Positions 36,123-46,592 are shown, counted from the first letter of the stretch. The stretch: 64,000 bases of DNA from Desulfuromonas sp. (GCA_002869615.1 PKUH01000057.1:33314-97313), one strand, 5' to 3'. Translations and numbers: made by a program. Notes: generated by a model from the letters alone, not told the origin.

Positions 36123-37412
36123 TTACGTTTTTCCTCCCGGCTTTGCACCACCAGGTCGATTTCCTCCGCCCTGTGGCCGCCGGCGCCGGCGCCGATGAGG
36201 TGGTTTGCCGGAGCCGCCCCGTTTCTCGGGAACCGGTGCTTTCTTGTGCGCAACCCCGCGCTTGTAATCATTACAGAGATCTTCTTCCATCGGCACCGCA
36301 CTCGGAATCTTCATGCCGATATACTCTTCGATATCGGGGATATGAAAAGCAAGGTCTTCATCGGCAAAACTGATCGCCTTGCCAACCGCTCCGGCCCGGG
36401 CGGTTCGGCCGATCCGGTGAACGTAATCTTCCGAATCCTGCGGCAGGTCGTAATTGAATACGTGGCTGACATCTTCGATATGCAGGCCGCGCGAAGCGAC
36501 ATCGGTGGCAATCAGGAAGCGGAGACGCCCCTCCTTGAAATCATCCATAATCCGCAACCGCTTTTTCTGCGGGATATCACCGGAGAGAACCGCGGCCTTG
36601 TGATCGTTGTGTTTGAGCCGACCGGCCAGATGCTCCGCCTCTTTCTTGGTGTTGACAAAAATCATGATCCGTTCGGCGAACTCTTCCTTCTGCAGCAGAC
36701 CGAGCAAAAGCGGGAATTTTTCGCGGCGCGAGACATGATACAGGATCTGCTCAACTTTTTCGGCGGTGACCTGCTCCGGTTCAATCTGCACCTTCTCGGC
36801 GAGATTCATGAACTCGTAGGCAAGCTCCATAACCCGGTGCGAAAGGGTTGCCGAAAAAAGCATGGTCTGGCGTTTTTCGAAAGGCGGCAACTTGCGCAGG
36901 ATAAAACGCAGATCCTTGATAAAGCCCATATCGAACATCCGGTCGGCTTCATCGATAATCAAGGCTTCAATGCGGTGCAGGGAGAATACTTTCTGCCGGA
37001 AATAATCGATCAGCCGGCCCGGGGTCGCGACAATAACATCAACCCCGTCCTTGAGCGCCTGCCGTTGCTTGTCGTAATCGACGCCACCGAAAATCGGCTG
37101 AACCTTGAACGGGCAGTGGGCGCCAAGCCCTTTGGCATCTTCGCAGATCTGCACCACCAGCTCACGGGTCGGGGCAATGATCAGGGCCCGCGGGTTGCTG
37201 GAGGTTCCTTTTTCGTTCTGCGCCAGCTTGGTAAACAGCGAGATCAGAAAGGCCGCAGTTTTGCCGGTTCCGGTCTGGGCCTGGGCGGCGACATCGAGCC
37301 CCTTTAGCGCCAGCGGAATCGACTCTTCCTGGACCGGCGTCAGTTCGGTAAAGCCAACCTCGTTGATGCCACGCATCAGGTCAGCCGGTAAATCGAGTTC
37401 GGTAAATTTCAT
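36123..37412 (-). CDS. DEAD-box RNA helicase (RhlE-like)
   Basis: 429 residues. Motifs appear in order: Q motif FTELTPVQEESIP, motif I AQAQTGTGKT, PTRELV, motif II IIDEADRMFDMGF, motif III SAT, then the second RecA domain with FVNTKKEAEHL, DVASRGLHIEDV and HRIGRTARAG. A basic Gly/Arg/Lys/Pro-rich tail of about 45 residues (KPPHRRRRRRPQGGG) should bind RNA. It functions in ribosome assembly or RNA turnover. It interrupts the trp cluster between trpB and trpA. Assignment to RhlE within the family is by overall look only. Confidence 0.92.
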   Translation of the reverse strand: MKFTELDLPADLMRGINEVGFTELTPVQEESIPLALKGLDVAAQAQTGTGKTAAFLISLFTKLAQNEKGTSSNPRALIIAPTRELVVQICEDAKGLGAHCPFKVQPIFGGVDYDKQRQALKDGVDVIVATPGRLIDYFRQKVFSLHRIEALIIDEADRMFDMGFIKDLRFILRKLPPFEKRQTMLFSATLSHRVMELAYEFMNLAEKVQIEPEQVTAEKVEQILYHVSRREKFPLLLGLLQKEEFAERIMIFVNTKKEAEHLAGRLKHNDHKAAVLSGDIPQKKRLRIMDDFKEGRLRFLIATDVASRGLHIEDVSHVFNYDLPQDSEDYVHRIGRTARAGAVGKAISFADEDLAFHIPDIEEYIGMKIPSAVPMEEDLCNDYKRGVAHKKAPVPEKRGGSGKPPHRRRRRRPQGGGNRPGGAKPGGKT

Positions 37413-37541
37413 TATTTTCTTTCAGCTAAAAGTTATCAGGAGTCAGGCCAGAGGATCCGGAAAGAGTAAAGCCTTTCCCTGACAACCGGATCCGTAACCC
37501 CTGGTTTAATTGACGAGTACTGCCGATCAGCCTGCGCAGCC

Positions 37542-38741
37542 TTACAACTCGACCCCCATTGCATCCGCAACCGTATCGATATCCTTATCCCCTCTTCCCG
37601 ACAGACAGACCAGAATAATCTGGTCCCTGTCCATCTCTTTCGCCTGTTTGCAGACGTGAGCAATCGCATGCGCCGACTCGAGCGCCGGGATAATACCTTC
37701 AAGTTCGGTCAGCAGCTTGAAGGCGTCGAGGGCTTCAGCATCGGTAATCGAGACGTATTCGGCGCGGCCGAGTTCCTTGAGCTGCGCATGTTCGGGGCCG
37801 ACGCCCGGGTAATCAAGACCGGCTGAGATCGAATGTGCATGCTCAATCTGCCCGTCATCATCCTGCAGCAGGAAGGTCTTGTTGCCATGCAGGACGCCGA
37901 CCGATCCGGCTGATATCGAAGCCGCATGTTTGCCCGAATCAACCCCGAGCCCGGCCGCTTCAACCCCGATCAGACGGACAGCCTGATCATCGATAAATGG
38001 ATAAAACAGTCCCATCGCATTCGACCCACCGCCGATACAGGCAACCGCCGCATCGGGCAGGCGCCCTTCGGCCTCAAGCATCTGTTTTTTCGATTCACGA
38101 CCGATCACCGCCTGAAAATCACGCACCAGCATCGGATAGGGGTGTGGCCCGGCAACGGTACCGATAACATAGAAGGTGTCGCGGACATGAGTCACCCAGT
38201 GGCGCAGCGCATCGTTCATTGCGTCCTTGAGGGTGGCGGTGCCGCTGGTCACACCATGGACAGTGGAACCGAGCAGTTTCATCCGAAAAACATTAATTGC
38301 CTGGCGGCGGATATCCTCGGTCCCCATGAAGACCTGGCACTCCATACCGAACAGGGCGGCAACGGTAGCGGTGGCGACGCCATGCTGGCCGGCGCCGGTC
38401 TCGGCAATAACCTTGTTCTTCCCCATGCGCCGGGCCAGCAGAATCTGGCCGACGGTATTATTGATCTTGTGCGCACCGGTATGATTGAGGTCCTCGCGCT
38501 TCAGGTAAATCCGGGCGCCGCCAGCATGTTCAGTCAGGCGGCGGGCAAAATAGAGCGGACTCGGCCGTCCGACATAGTTGCGCAGATAGGAATCGAACTC
38601 TTCGAGAAACTCCGGGTCATCCTTGACCTCGGCATAAGCTTCTTCAAGTTCGAGCAGGGCCGGCATCAGCGTTTCGGCAACATAGCGTCCGCCAAACTCA
38701 CCGAAATGCCCTTTCTCATCGGGAAAACTGTATTGACTCAT
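37542..38741 (-). CDS. trpB: tryptophan synthase beta subunit (TrpB1)
   Basis: 399 residues. The PLP lysine lies in [39 protein letters not shown] at the start and the phosphate-cup GGGSNAMG are canonical. It makes L-tryptophan from indole and serine with TrpA. ATG 38741 shares one base with the trpF stop (TGATG); a GTG three bases upstream is the alternative. A second, divergent TrpB lies two genes upstream. Confidence 0.95.
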   Translation of the reverse strand: MSQYSFPDEKGHFGEFGGRYVAETLMPALLELEEAYAEVKDDPEFLEEFDSYLRNYVGRPSPLYFARRLTEHAGGARIYLKREDLNHTGAHKINNTVGQILLARRMGKNKVIAETGAGQHGVATATVAALFGMECQVFMGTEDIRRQAINVFRMKLLGSTVHGVTSGTATLKDAMNDALRHWVTHVRDTFYVIGTVAGPHPYPMLVRDFQAVIGRESKKQMLEAEGRLPDAAVACIGGGSNAMGLFYPFIDDQAVRLIGVEAAGLGVDSGKHAASISAGSVGVLHGNKTFLLQDDDGQIEHAHSISAGLDYPGVGPEHAQLKELGRAEYVSITDAEALDAFKLLTELEGIIPALESAHAIAHVCKQAKEMDRDQIILVCLSGRGDKDIDTVADAMGVEL

Positions 38742-39358
38742 CACTTGAAACTCTCTCTGGCGTTCGTAATAAACGCCGCTACTTTCTCCGGATCTTTTTT
38801 TCCGGGCATCTTTTCCACACCACTGGAGACATCGACCCCCTGCGGTCTAACCATTCTAACAGCTTTGGAAATATTCTGCGGGTTCAAACCACCCGCCAGG
38901 ATTATCTTCGTTTGCGTTGCCAGTGTGGCCGCCAGATTCCAGTCGCAAGCTTCGCCGGTGCCACCGAACTTCTCCGGGTGCCAGGCATCAAGCAATATCG
39001 CCACCGCCGGGTAGTCCTGCCAGCTCCTGACGCTCTCTTCGTTGCGTACGCGCAGGGCCTTCATCACCGGCAGTTCGATCCGACGGCAGTAGTCGGGTGT
39101 TTCATCGCCATGCAACTGCACAAGACCGATACCGCTCTCGGCCGCGACCCGGTTGACCACTTCCGCCTGTTCATTGACAAAAAGGCCGACCTTGATCACT
39201 TCACCGGGGAGCTTGTCGATGATCGGCCGCACCTCGGCCGGGCTGACGCCGCGCGGGCTGTCGGCATAAAAAACAAACCCTAAAGCGTCCGCCCCGCATG
39301 CCACGGCATGCAGGGCGTCCGACTCATTGGTGATTCCACAAATCTTGATCCGGAACAT
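38741..39358 (-). CDS. trpF: phosphoribosylanthranilate isomerase
   Basis: 205 residues. KICGIT (5-10) includes the catalytic Cys7; [25 protein letters not shown] and [11 protein letters not shown] follow, and the catalytic Asp lies in GVDVSSGVE. It catalyses the Amadori rearrangement before TrpC's ring closure. The gene overlaps trpB by one base. Confidence 0.95.
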   Translation of the reverse strand: MFRIKICGITNESDALHAVACGADALGFVFYADSPRGVSPAEVRPIIDKLPGEVIKVGLFVNEQAEVVNRVAAESGIGLVQLHGDETPDYCRRIELPVMKALRVRNEESVRSWQDYPAVAILLDAWHPEKFGGTGEACDWNLAATLATQTKIILAGGLNPQNISKAVRMVRPQGVDVSSGVEKMPGKKDPEKVAAFITNARESFK

Positions 39359-39376
39359 GGTGTCCGAAATAACTCC

Positions 39377-40735
39377 TTAACCGATTTCAACCTTCGGCAG
39401 ATGCGACAACGAATCCTTAATCGCTTCTTCCGGGTACTCGTAATCCTCCAGCTCGCCGGAGAAAAACGCGTCATAAGCGGCCATATCAACGTGGCCATGC
39501 CCCGAGAGGTTAAACAGGATGGTTTTCTCTTTACCCTCTTCCCTGGCCTGAAGCGCTTCGTCAATGGCGCCGCGAATGGCATGCGACGACTCCGGTGCCG
39601 GAATAATTCCCTCACACCGGGAGAACTGCACCGCCGCCTCGAAACAGGCGATCTGCGGTACCGCTTTGGCCTCTACGACCCCGGCGTCTACCAACTGCGA
39701 AACCAGCGGCGCCGCACCATGATAGCGCAATCCACCGGCATGTATTCCCGGCGGCACAAAATCGTGACCAAGGGTATACATCTTGGCAATCGGCGCCATT
39801 TTTGCCATATCACCAAAATCAAAATCATAAACACCCTTGCTCAGGGTCGGACATGATGAGGGTTCCATTGCCAGGATTTTTATATCCTTGCCGTTCGCCT
39901 TATCAGAAATAAACGGGAAAGCCAGGCCGGCAAAGTTGGAACCACCGCCGTGACAACCGATCACAACGTCCGGGTAGTCACCGGCCAGCTTCATCTGCTC
40001 CTGCGCCTCGAGACCGATAATTGTCTGGTGGGTGCAAACATGATTCAGAACACTACCGAGGGAGTAACGGGTATCCTCCCGCGTCGCTGCATCCTCAACC
40101 GCTTCCGAGATGGCCAGGCCTAAAGAACCGGGGCAATCCGGGTCGGCTTCAAGGATCAGGCGGCCGGCGTTGGTCTTGTTTGATGGCGACGGGATGACAT
40201 CGGCCCCCCAGAGCTGCATCATGCTCTTGCGGTACGGCTTCTGAGTGTACGAAATCTTGACCATGTAAACGGTGCATTCAAGACCGAACATCTGGCAGGC
40301 CAGAGCGATTGAGCTGCCCCACTGGCCGGCACCGGTTTCCGACGCAATCCGCTTTGTTCCATACTCCTTGTTATAGAATGCCTGCGGAACTGCGGTATTC
40401 GGTTTGTGCGATCCGGCCGGCGAAACGCCTTCGTACTTGTAATAGATTTTGGCCGGGGTACCGAGCGCTTTCTCGAGGCGATGCGCCCGGAACATTGGCG
40501 ACGGCCGCCAGAGCCTGTAAATTTCACGAACCTCTTCCGGAATCTCAATCCAGCGCTCCTGTGACACTTCCTGTTCGATAATCTGCATCGTGAAGAGTGG
40601 CAACAGGTCGTCCGGGCTGACCGGCTGCAAAGTCCCGGGATGAATAACCGGGGCCATCGGTCCTGGCAGGTCCGGGATAATATTGTACCAACGCTTCGGA
40701 ATCTGGTCTTCATTCAATAAAAATTTAGTCTGCAC
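39377..40735 (-). CDS. trpB2: TrpB2-type tryptophan synthase beta-like protein
   Basis: 452 residues, about 50 longer than TrpB1. The PLP lysine is Lys111 in [18 protein letters not shown], and the phosphate cup is [10 protein letters not shown]. The N-terminal extension ([18 protein letters not shown]) and the [20 protein letters not shown] segment are TrpB2 hallmarks. TrpB2 enzymes condense indole or free serine/indole without stable TrpA pairing and may salvage indole. The gene is embedded between trpC and trpF, so it is co-expressed with the complete pathway. Confidence 0.93.
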   Translation of the reverse strand: MQTKFLLNEDQIPKRWYNIIPDLPGPMAPVIHPGTLQPVSPDDLLPLFTMQIIEQEVSQERWIEIPEEVREIYRLWRPSPMFRAHRLEKALGTPAKIYYKYEGVSPAGSHKPNTAVPQAFYNKEYGTKRIASETGAGQWGSSIALACQMFGLECTVYMVKISYTQKPYRKSMMQLWGADVIPSPSNKTNAGRLILEADPDCPGSLGLAISEAVEDAATREDTRYSLGSVLNHVCTHQTIIGLEAQEQMKLAGDYPDVVIGCHGGGSNFAGLAFPFISDKANGKDIKILAMEPSSCPTLSKGVYDFDFGDMAKMAPIAKMYTLGHDFVPPGIHAGGLRYHGAAPLVSQLVDAGVVEAKAVPQIACFEAAVQFSRCEGIIPAPESSHAIRGAIDEALQAREEGKEKTILFNLSGHGHVDMAAYDAFFSGELEDYEYPEEAIKDSLSHLPKVEIG

Positions 40736-40759
40736 AGCGCGACCTCCTTGTCATTAATT

Positions 40760-41539
40760 TCACTGCAAAAGCTGCTGTAGTTTACCTGAAATATCCCCTT
40801 CACGCATCAGGCTTTCACCGATCAGAAACGCTCCGGCGCCGGCCTGCTGCAAACGAACGATATCTTCACGACTGTTGATCCCGCTCTCCGAGACCACCAG
40901 GTGATCACTGCCAATCGACGGGACAAGACGCTCTGTTATTCCCAAATCGGTGACAAAACTCTTGAGATCGCGGTTGTTGATGCCGATCAGCTCGACCGGA
41001 ACCCTGAGCGCCACATCGAGTTCTTCTTCGTTGTGTACTTCGAGCAGAACATCGAGCTGCAGTTCGGTCGCCAGGGCAGTAAACTCCTTGAGTTCCTGCT
41101 CGGCGAGAGCGGCGGCAATCAACAGGACAGCGTCAGCTCCGGCCGCCCGCGCCTCGTAGATCTGGTAAGGATCGACGATAAACTCCTTGCGCAACAACGG
41201 GATATCGACTGCTGATGAAATCTGCAGCAGATAGGAAAGCTCACCATAAAAGAATTCCTTATCGGTCAGCACCGACAGGCAGGTCGCCCCGGCCGCTTCG
41301 TAAATCCGGGCGATGGCAACCGGATCAAAGTCAGGTCGGATAATCCCTTTTGAGGGCGAACCTTTTTTAACCTCGGCAATAATCGCCGTTCCGTTGGCCG
41401 CCTTTTCTTTCAGGGCCCGGGCGAAACCGCGAGTCGGACCCATGGTCAACGCCTGCTCCTGCAACATCTCCAGCGGGACCCGGTCTCTGGCGTCGGCGAC
41501 TTCTTTCTCTTTATGTTTGAGTATCTTATCGAGTATCAT
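40760..41539 (-). CDS. trpC: indole-3-glycerol phosphate synthase
   Basis: 259 residues. FARALKEK and IIAEVKKGSPSKGIIRPDFDP hold the catalytic Lys pair region; LLRKEFIVDPYQIYEARAAGAD, GINNRDLKSF and VSESGI follow in TIM-barrel order. It cyclises CdRP to indole-3-glycerol phosphate. The start is ATG 41539, one codon after a GTG alternative; neither has a strong ribosome-binding site. Confidence 0.94.
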   Translation of the reverse strand: MILDKILKHKEKEVADARDRVPLEMLQEQALTMGPTRGFARALKEKAANGTAIIAEVKKGSPSKGIIRPDFDPVAIARIYEAAGATCLSVLTDKEFFYGELSYLLQISSAVDIPLLRKEFIVDPYQIYEARAAGADAVLLIAAALAEQELKEFTALATELQLDVLLEVHNEEELDVALRVPVELIGINNRDLKSFVTDLGITERLVPSIGSDHLVVSESGINSREDIVRLQQAGAGAFLIGESLMREGDISGKLQQLLQ

Positions 41540-41607
41540 CACTTAATGTGGTTTGCATATAAATTCTAAAGCCGGCCCGCCTTGCGCCCTTGCATTCAAC
41601 CAGCTTT

Positions 41608-42657
41608 TTACTGGTTCGTAAACGCAACGAGTTCGTCGAGCTTTCCTTTTGCTCTTTTTTCGTCGATCGAGGACGCCGCCCTGGCCAGCCCATCGCTGAC
41701 ATCATCAGCTACACCGGCTGCAACCAGGGCATGGGCGGCATTGATCAGGACAATGTCGCGGTGCGGGCCGGTCTCGCCTCCGAGGATGGCGTTGACAATT
41801 TTGGCATTACGGACAGCGTCGCCCCCCTGCAGCTCTTCAAGCTTGCAGCGGGTCAAACCGAAGTCCTCCGGCTCAATCGTTGCGATGGACACACTGCCGT
41901 CCTTGATCGCGGCAACCCGGGTCGGTCCGGTTATGGTGATTTCGTCCATGCCATCAAGACCGTGCACGACGAAGCCGCGTTTACAGCCAAGACCAGACAA
42001 AACATTGGCCATCGGCTCAACCAGGGACTCCTGATAAACACCGAGCACCTGCCGGTCAGCCCCGGCCGGATTGGTCAGCGGGCCGAGAATATTAAAGATC
42101 GTGCGGATACCGACTTCGCGCCGCGGGCCGATAGCATGCTTCATCGCACCATGCAGGGCCGGGGCAAAAAGGAAACCGACGCCGACCTTGTCGATACACT
42201 GCTCAACCGTCTCCGGCGACACCTCGAGGTTGACCCCGAGCTGTTCGAGGACATCAGCGCTGCCGCAGGCTGAAGAGATGCTGCGGTTGCCATGCTTGGC
42301 GACCTTGATCCCGCAACCGGCAACGACGAAAGCAACAGCAGTCGAAACGTTAAAGGTTTTGGTGCCGCTGCCGCCGGTGCCACAGGTATCGAGAATGGTT
42401 TCGCGGTCAGCGTTGATCTCCTCGCGGTCAAGACCGATCTCGGCACCAACCCGGATCGGCGTTGCCCGGGAGCGCATCACCCGGGCGGCGCCGGTAATCT
42501 CCGGAACCGTTTCGCCCTTCATCCGCAATCCGGTAATAAAGGAGGCAATCTGCGCCGGAGTCGCTTCGCCACCCATAATCTGGTCCATGACATCAATCAT
42601 CTCACCCTCGGTGAGATCCTGCCTCTCAACAACCTTGGCTATCGCTTCCTTGATCAT
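41608..42657 (-). CDS. trpD: anthranilate phosphoribosyltransferase
   Basis: 349 residues. The PRPP-binding [17 protein letters not shown] (about residues 90-106), [18 protein letters not shown] and the GVRT-like [13 protein letters not shown] and GPLTNPA motifs are all present. It joins anthranilate to PRPP. It stands alone, not fused to trpG. It is separated from trpG by a 235-bp spacer holding a palindromic repeat element. Confidence 0.95.
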   Translation of the reverse strand: MIKEAIAKVVERQDLTEGEMIDVMDQIMGGEATPAQIASFITGLRMKGETVPEITGAARVMRSRATPIRVGAEIGLDREEINADRETILDTCGTGGSGTKTFNVSTAVAFVVAGCGIKVAKHGNRSISSACGSADVLEQLGVNLEVSPETVEQCIDKVGVGFLFAPALHGAMKHAIGPRREVGIRTIFNILGPLTNPAGADRQVLGVYQESLVEPMANVLSGLGCKRGFVVHGLDGMDEITITGPTRVAAIKDGSVSIATIEPEDFGLTRCKLEELQGGDAVRNAKIVNAILGGETGPHRDIVLINAAHALVAAGVADDVSDGLARAASSIDEKRAKGKLDELVAFTNQ

Positions 42658-42688
42658 TTTCCAACCTCTTGAAAAGAAAATCTTTACC

Positions 42689-42878
42689 TAACGCAAAGCC
42701 GCAAAGAAAACAAAAAAGGCTTAATGGAGAGGTGGAGAGGAGCAGAGCCGGAGAGAACTGCTCTGATAGTATTCCTTCTTGATCTCTCTCCTTCTCTGTG
42801 TCTCTCCGTTAAAAAAATCTTTTTGATCTTCTTGTTCGCTTTCCCCTCTAATCATTGTACCTTTGCGTCTTTGCGTTA
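42689..42878. repeat. long imperfect palindromic (MITE/REP-like) element between trpG and trpD
   Basis: The outer arms TAACGCAAAGCCGCAAAG (42689-42706) and CTTTGCGTCTTTGCGTTA (42861-42878) are an 18-bp inverted repeat with one mismatch. Inside, AATGGAGAGGTGGAGAGG and CTCCTTCTCTGTGTCTCTCCGTT form a second, purine-rich/pyrimidine-rich imperfect pair. There is no coding frame. The arms resemble interspersed repeats I associate with intergenic regions of related genomes. Confidence 0.75.
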
Positions 42879-42892
42879 AAAGCATTCTGCTT

Positions 42893-43465
42893 TTATCTCT
42901 TACTCAAATCGAGATAATTCTTCAGCAGCTTCTTCCCCTCCGTCGTCAGGATCGACTCCGGGTGGAACTGCACCCCCCAGACCGGCAGCCTTTTGTGCCG
43001 AACGCCCATGATGACATCATCCTCGGTCCGAGCGGTCACCTCGAGACATTCGGGCAAGGTCTGTTTTTCACCAATCAGAGAATGATAGCGGGTCGCGACA
43101 AACGGATTCTCGAGCCCTTGCATCACTCCCTGATCGTTGTGATGAACCAGGCTGGTTTTGCCATGCATCAGCTTTTCGGCGCGCAGAATCACACCCCCAA
43201 AGGCCTGAATGATCGACTGGTGGCCAAGACAGACACCGAGGATCGGAATTCTACCGGCAAAACGTTGAATGGCGGCCACCGAGATACCGGCTTCATTCGG
43301 CGTACAGGGCCCGGGAGAGACGACCAGCTGGGCCGGATTTTTCGCAGCAATTTCATCAAGCGTGATCTTGTCGTTGCGATAGACCTCGATGTCGGCCCCG
43401 AGCTCACCAAGGTACTGCACAAGGTTATAGGTAAATGAGTCGTAGTTATCAATCATCAGGAGCAT
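42893..43465 (-). CDS. trpG: anthranilate synthase glutamine amidotransferase subunit
   Basis: 190 residues. It starts [19 protein letters not shown]. The oxyanion [10 protein letters not shown], nucleophile GVCLGHQ and catalytic His/Glu GVQFHPES give a complete class I amidotransferase. It supplies ammonia to TrpE, and in some bacteria also to PabB. ATG 43465 follows the trpE stop by one base; the longer upstream frame is trpE in another frame. Confidence 0.94.
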   Translation of the reverse strand: MLLMIDNYDSFTYNLVQYLGELGADIEVYRNDKITLDEIAAKNPAQLVVSPGPCTPNEAGISVAAIQRFAGRIPILGVCLGHQSIIQAFGGVILRAEKLMHGKTSLVHHNDQGVMQGLENPFVATRYHSLIGEKQTLPECLEVTARTEDDVIMGVRHKRLPVWGVQFHPESILTTEGKKLLKNYLDLSKR

Positions 43466-43466
43466 A

Positions 43467-44948
43467 TCAGTAAAGCCCCTTCCGCGCTTTGTCGATCGCC
43501 TTGACAACCCCCTGAGCCTTGTTGATCGTTTCGGTATATTCCGACGCCGGGACTGAATCGGCGACGATGCCGGCCCCGGCCTGCACGTAAATACGATCAT
43601 CCTGGATCACCAGGGTACGGATCGCGATAGCGGTATCCATGTTGCCGTTAAAAGAGAAGTAGCCAACAGCGCCGCCGTAGATTTCTCGGCGGCATGGCTC
43701 GAACTCGTCGATAATCTCCATCGCCCGGATTTTCGGTGCCCCGGAAAGTGTTCCGGCCGGGAAGGTCGCGCGGAAAACATCGAAGGCATCAGAGTCTTCT
43801 TCGAGTTCGCCCTTGACGTTGGAGACGATATGCATCACATGTGAATAGCGCTCGATCACTTCAAGCTCGCTGACTTCTACGGTTCCGGTCTTGCAGACCC
43901 GGCCGAGATCGTTGCGGCCAAGATCGACCAGCATGATATGTTCGGCCAGCTCTTTTTCGTCGGCCAGCAGCTCTTTCTCAAGAGCGAGATCCTCTTCGAC
44001 CGTTGCGCCGCGCGGCCGCGTCCCGGCGATCGGCCTGACATCGACCCGCGAACCTTCCTTGCGCACCAGAACTTCCGGCGAAGCGCCGACCACCAGAGTT
44101 TCGCCGAAGCGGAGGAAAAACATGTACGGAGACGGATTGATCGTCCGCAGCGCCCGGTAGATATCGAACGGATCGCAGGTCAGCTCGCCGCAGAATCGCT
44201 GCGAGAGTACGACCTGGAAAATATCACCGGCCCGGACATACTCCTTGCAGGCTTCAACCGCCGCTTCGAATTGTTGCCGCTCAAAGTTCGGTTTCAATTC
44301 GAGTTCGGTCTGGTCCGAGACCCGCTGCTCAGGCAGGACCAGGGGTTGGCGCAGTTTATCGATCAGGGCATCGATCGCGGTCAGTGCATCCCGGTAGACA
44401 TCAGCCGGGTCCTGGCCCGAATCGACGTGGGCGTTGCAGACAACCTTGATCGTCTGCCGCATATTGTCGAAAATCAGCAGGGTTTCGGTCAGCAGAAAGC
44501 AGCTATCCCAGGTTCCGATCTCACGCGGATTGCCGTTCGGCAGCTCTTCAACAAAACGGACCATATCGTAACCGAGATATCCGACCGCACCACCGAAAAA
44601 ACGGGGCAGTGCCTCCAGCTCAACCGGCCGGTAAGGCGCCATGAAGGCTTTCAGCTCAACGAACGGATCGGCACACTCGCCGGAGCGGATGACCGTGTCG
44701 CCATCGAGGATCTCAAAATACTGATCGCGGCTACGAAACATCTTGCCGGGACCGGCTCCGAGAAATGAATAGCGTGCCCATTTCTCGCCCCCTTCGATAC
44801 TTTCAAGCAAAAAAGAGGTCTTGCCGTCATCGATCTTGCGGAAGGCGGAAACCGGGGTTTCCATATCGGCAAGAATCTCACGGTATACCGGGATCAGGTT
44901 ACCTTTTTCGGCGAAAGTTTCAAATTCGGGAAGTTGCGGTGAATACAT
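43467..44948 (-). CDS. trpE: anthranilate synthase component I
   Basis: 493 residues. The N-terminal region carries [18 protein letters not shown], the feedback site for tryptophan (LLES). The C-terminal chorismate-binding domain has [35 protein letters not shown] and [14 protein letters not shown]. It converts chorismate to anthranilate. It is the first gene of the trp cluster. Its promoter lies about 30 bp upstream, leaving no room for an attenuator leader peptide. Confidence 0.95.
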   Translation of the reverse strand: MYSPQLPEFETFAEKGNLIPVYREILADMETPVSAFRKIDDGKTSFLLESIEGGEKWARYSFLGAGPGKMFRSRDQYFEILDGDTVIRSGECADPFVELKAFMAPYRPVELEALPRFFGGAVGYLGYDMVRFVEELPNGNPREIGTWDSCFLLTETLLIFDNMRQTIKVVCNAHVDSGQDPADVYRDALTAIDALIDKLRQPLVLPEQRVSDQTELELKPNFERQQFEAAVEACKEYVRAGDIFQVVLSQRFCGELTCDPFDIYRALRTINPSPYMFFLRFGETLVVGASPEVLVRKEGSRVDVRPIAGTRPRGATVEEDLALEKELLADEKELAEHIMLVDLGRNDLGRVCKTGTVEVSELEVIERYSHVMHIVSNVKGELEEDSDAFDVFRATFPAGTLSGAPKIRAMEIIDEFEPCRREIYGGAVGYFSFNGNMDTAIAIRTLVIQDDRIYVQAGAGIVADSVPASEYTETINKAQGVVKAIDKARKGLY

Positions 44949-44976
44949 TCAGTTATTCCATCGGTAAAAGAGAATC

Positions 44977-45006
44977 AAATTAGCATGGATAGATTGAAGT
45001 GGTCAA
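44977..45006 (-). promoter_or_regulatory. candidate promoter of the trp operon
   Basis: TTGACC (plus strand 45001-45006) and TAATTT (44977-44982) are separated by 18 bp, about 30 bp before the trpE ATG. Both boxes match consensus at four or five positions. Confidence 0.55.
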
Positions 45007-45059
45007 GCTGCAGCTGCTCCGTAACTAACGAAAATTCAAAGATTTAAAGCAATAAACTG

Positions 45060-45088
45060 TTGACCCGGGCCAGGGAATTTTGTAAGGA
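45060..45088 (+). promoter_or_regulatory. candidate promoter of the SlyD-like gene
   Basis: TTGACC (45060-45065), 17-bp spacer, TAAGGA (45083-45088), about 48 bp upstream of ATG 45136. Confidence 0.45.
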
Positions 45089-45135
45089 TATTGGCGTTTG
45101 GCCCAACCCACAATCCAACAACGCAGGGAATTGAA

Positions 45136-45582
45136 ATGATCAAGGCAGAAAAACTCGACACCGTGACTGTTCGTTACCGGGGAACCCTGACCGACGGCAC
45201 GCTCTTTGACGAAACACCGGACGAGAAACCTCTCAAATTTATCATAGGGAAGCAGGAGGTTATTGCCGGTTTTGATGAGGCGGTTGAAGGGATGTTCCAG
45301 GGCGAAACCCGCACCTTCACCATTCCGTATACAAAGGCTTACGGCGAGCGGAAGGCGGCCCTGATTGAAACCATCAAGCGTACCGACCTGCCGGACGACC
45401 TCGAGATAACCGCAGGGGCACGGCTTGAAGTCACCCAGGAGGATGACTCGATCTTCCATGTCAAGGTGACCGAACTCAGCGACTCCCACGTAACCCTCGA
45501 TGCCAACCACCCGCTGGCCGGAGAAGACCTCACCTTCGAGATTGAACTGCTCGCCGTCGAAAAAAAGCCGGCGGTACATTAA
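45136..45582 (+). CDS. SlyD-like FKBP-type peptidyl-prolyl isomerase
   Basis: 148 residues from ATG 45136, which has AGGGA seven bases upstream. The FKBP domain is split by an insert-in-flap chaperone domain (about residues 68-122). Its start is marked by VTVRYRGTLTDGTLFDETP and its end by the SlyD signature LDANHPLAGEDLTFEIELL. The His/Cys-rich metal-binding tail of E. coli SlyD is absent. It is expected to be a cytosolic folding helper. It is divergent from trpE and convergent with the YdjM-type gene, with only eight bases between stops. Confidence 0.9.
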   Translation: MIKAEKLDTVTVRYRGTLTDGTLFDETPDEKPLKFIIGKQEVIAGFDEAVEGMFQGETRTFTIPYTKAYGERKAALIETIKRTDLPDDLEITAGARLEVTQEDDSIFHVKVTELSDSHVTLDANHPLAGEDLTFEIELLAVEKKPAVH

Positions 45583-45590
45583 AAAGCCGT

Positions 45591-46592
45591 TTACACTCCC
45601 GACGACCAGATCCTCGCCCAGATACTTTTCAATCTGCTCAAATCCCGTTTCGGCTCGATCCGTACGGCCGGCTCCGCTTTGACGTGCGGGTTACCGATCC
45701 GGCCGACACCAAAAGAGAACACGTAGTCCGGCTCGTAACCCATGCGCAGGTCACTGACAACGACCCTGTCGCCATCCTGCCAGACCTTGAAGTACCCCTT
45801 GGTGAACCATTGCAGGCGCTGCACCGGCCAATGCTGTTCGACTCCCCGCAACAGGTCAACCCGGCTCCGATAGTGCTTCAGGGTGGCCTGCCCAGATCGA
45901 TCAAGCAGTGAGTAATACCCTTCGAAATAGTTGCCGTCGGCCTGCATCCCGACAATCCGCCAGAGCGCCGTATTGAACGGCCCGGCGCTGACCAGAAGCT
46001 TCTCGTAAGGAACGTTCTGTCGTGCCAGCGATTGCTCGACCTGCACTCTCACATAAAGCCTGGCGCCGACACTCCAGGCCAGGTAAAGGGTGCTGACAAC
46101 CAGCCCGGCCCGGTTGGCAAGATGGCCGCGGTTCGTCTGCCGCGTCATCACCAGGGCCAGGATAACACCGATCACCAGGGGGAGAGTGTAGAATGGATCG
46201 ATTATAAAGAGCGAGGCCCAGCCGGCCGGATAATGCCACAAAGGCCAGAAGATCTGCGTGCCGTAGACCGTAAAGCAATCGAGCAGAATGTGGGTCATGA
46301 AAACAAGCCAGACCAGCCAGGTCCAATTGCGTTCATACAGCCCGGTTTTCGGGTGCAGCTTGAGTATCAGCCAGACAAAGAGCGGAGTCAGGGCCGAAAG
46401 GACAAAGATTGAATGGCTGAAGCTGCGGTGGTAGGTGAAATCCTTGACCGGATCGAAAAACGGGACAAAGACATCGAGGTCGGGAAAGGTGCCGAGGGCT
46501 GCACCCCAGAGGATCGCCTTATGACCTATTTTCCGCCCGAGGACCGCTTCTCCGACCGCGGCACCGAGAGTGAGTTGAGTTAACGAATCCAT
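45591..46592 (-). CDS. YdjM-type membrane-bound metal-dependent hydrolase (DUF457 family)
   Basis: 333 residues. The N-terminus MDSLTQLTLGAAVGEAVLG, then GTFPDLDVFVPFFDP and TYHRSFSHSIF, are family hallmarks with Asp/His metal ligands. At least four hydrophobic helices follow (SIFVLSALTPLFVWLIL, WLVWLVFMTHILLDCF, PLVIGVILALVM, AGLVVSTLYLAWSVG). The C-terminal about 150 residues are soluble. Family members are often DNA-damage inducible, but no LexA box was looked for systematically. Enzymatic activity is unproven for the family. Confidence 0.83.
   Translation of the reverse strand: MDSLTQLTLGAAVGEAVLGRKIGHKAILWGAALGTFPDLDVFVPFFDPVKDFTYHRSFSHSIFVLSALTPLFVWLILKLHPKTGLYERNWTWLVWLVFMTHILLDCFTVYGTQIFWPLWHYPAGWASLFIIDPFYTLPLVIGVILALVMTRQTNRGHLANRAGLVVSTLYLAWSVGARLYVRVQVEQSLARQNVPYEKLLVSAGPFNTALWRIVGMQADGNYFEGYYSLLDRSGQATLKHYRSRVDLLRGVEQHWPVQRLQWFTKGYFKVWQDGDRVVVSDLRMGYEPDYVFSFGVGRIGNPHVKAEPAVRIEPKRDLSRLKSIWARIWSSGV

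Noticed and set aside
35835..37307. 490-codon open frame on the plus strand
   Set aside because: It is antisense to the DEAD-box helicase, an effect of GC-rich codon structure; no motifs.
37453..37493. Terminator between trpB and the helicase
   Set aside because: GGATCCGG/CCGGATCC arms with an inner GGAAAG/CTTTCC stem form a hairpin, but there is no T run on either strand.
45025..45579. 184-codon open frame on the minus strand
   Set aside because: It is antisense to the SlyD-like gene, which has the diagnostic FKBP/IF-domain motifs.
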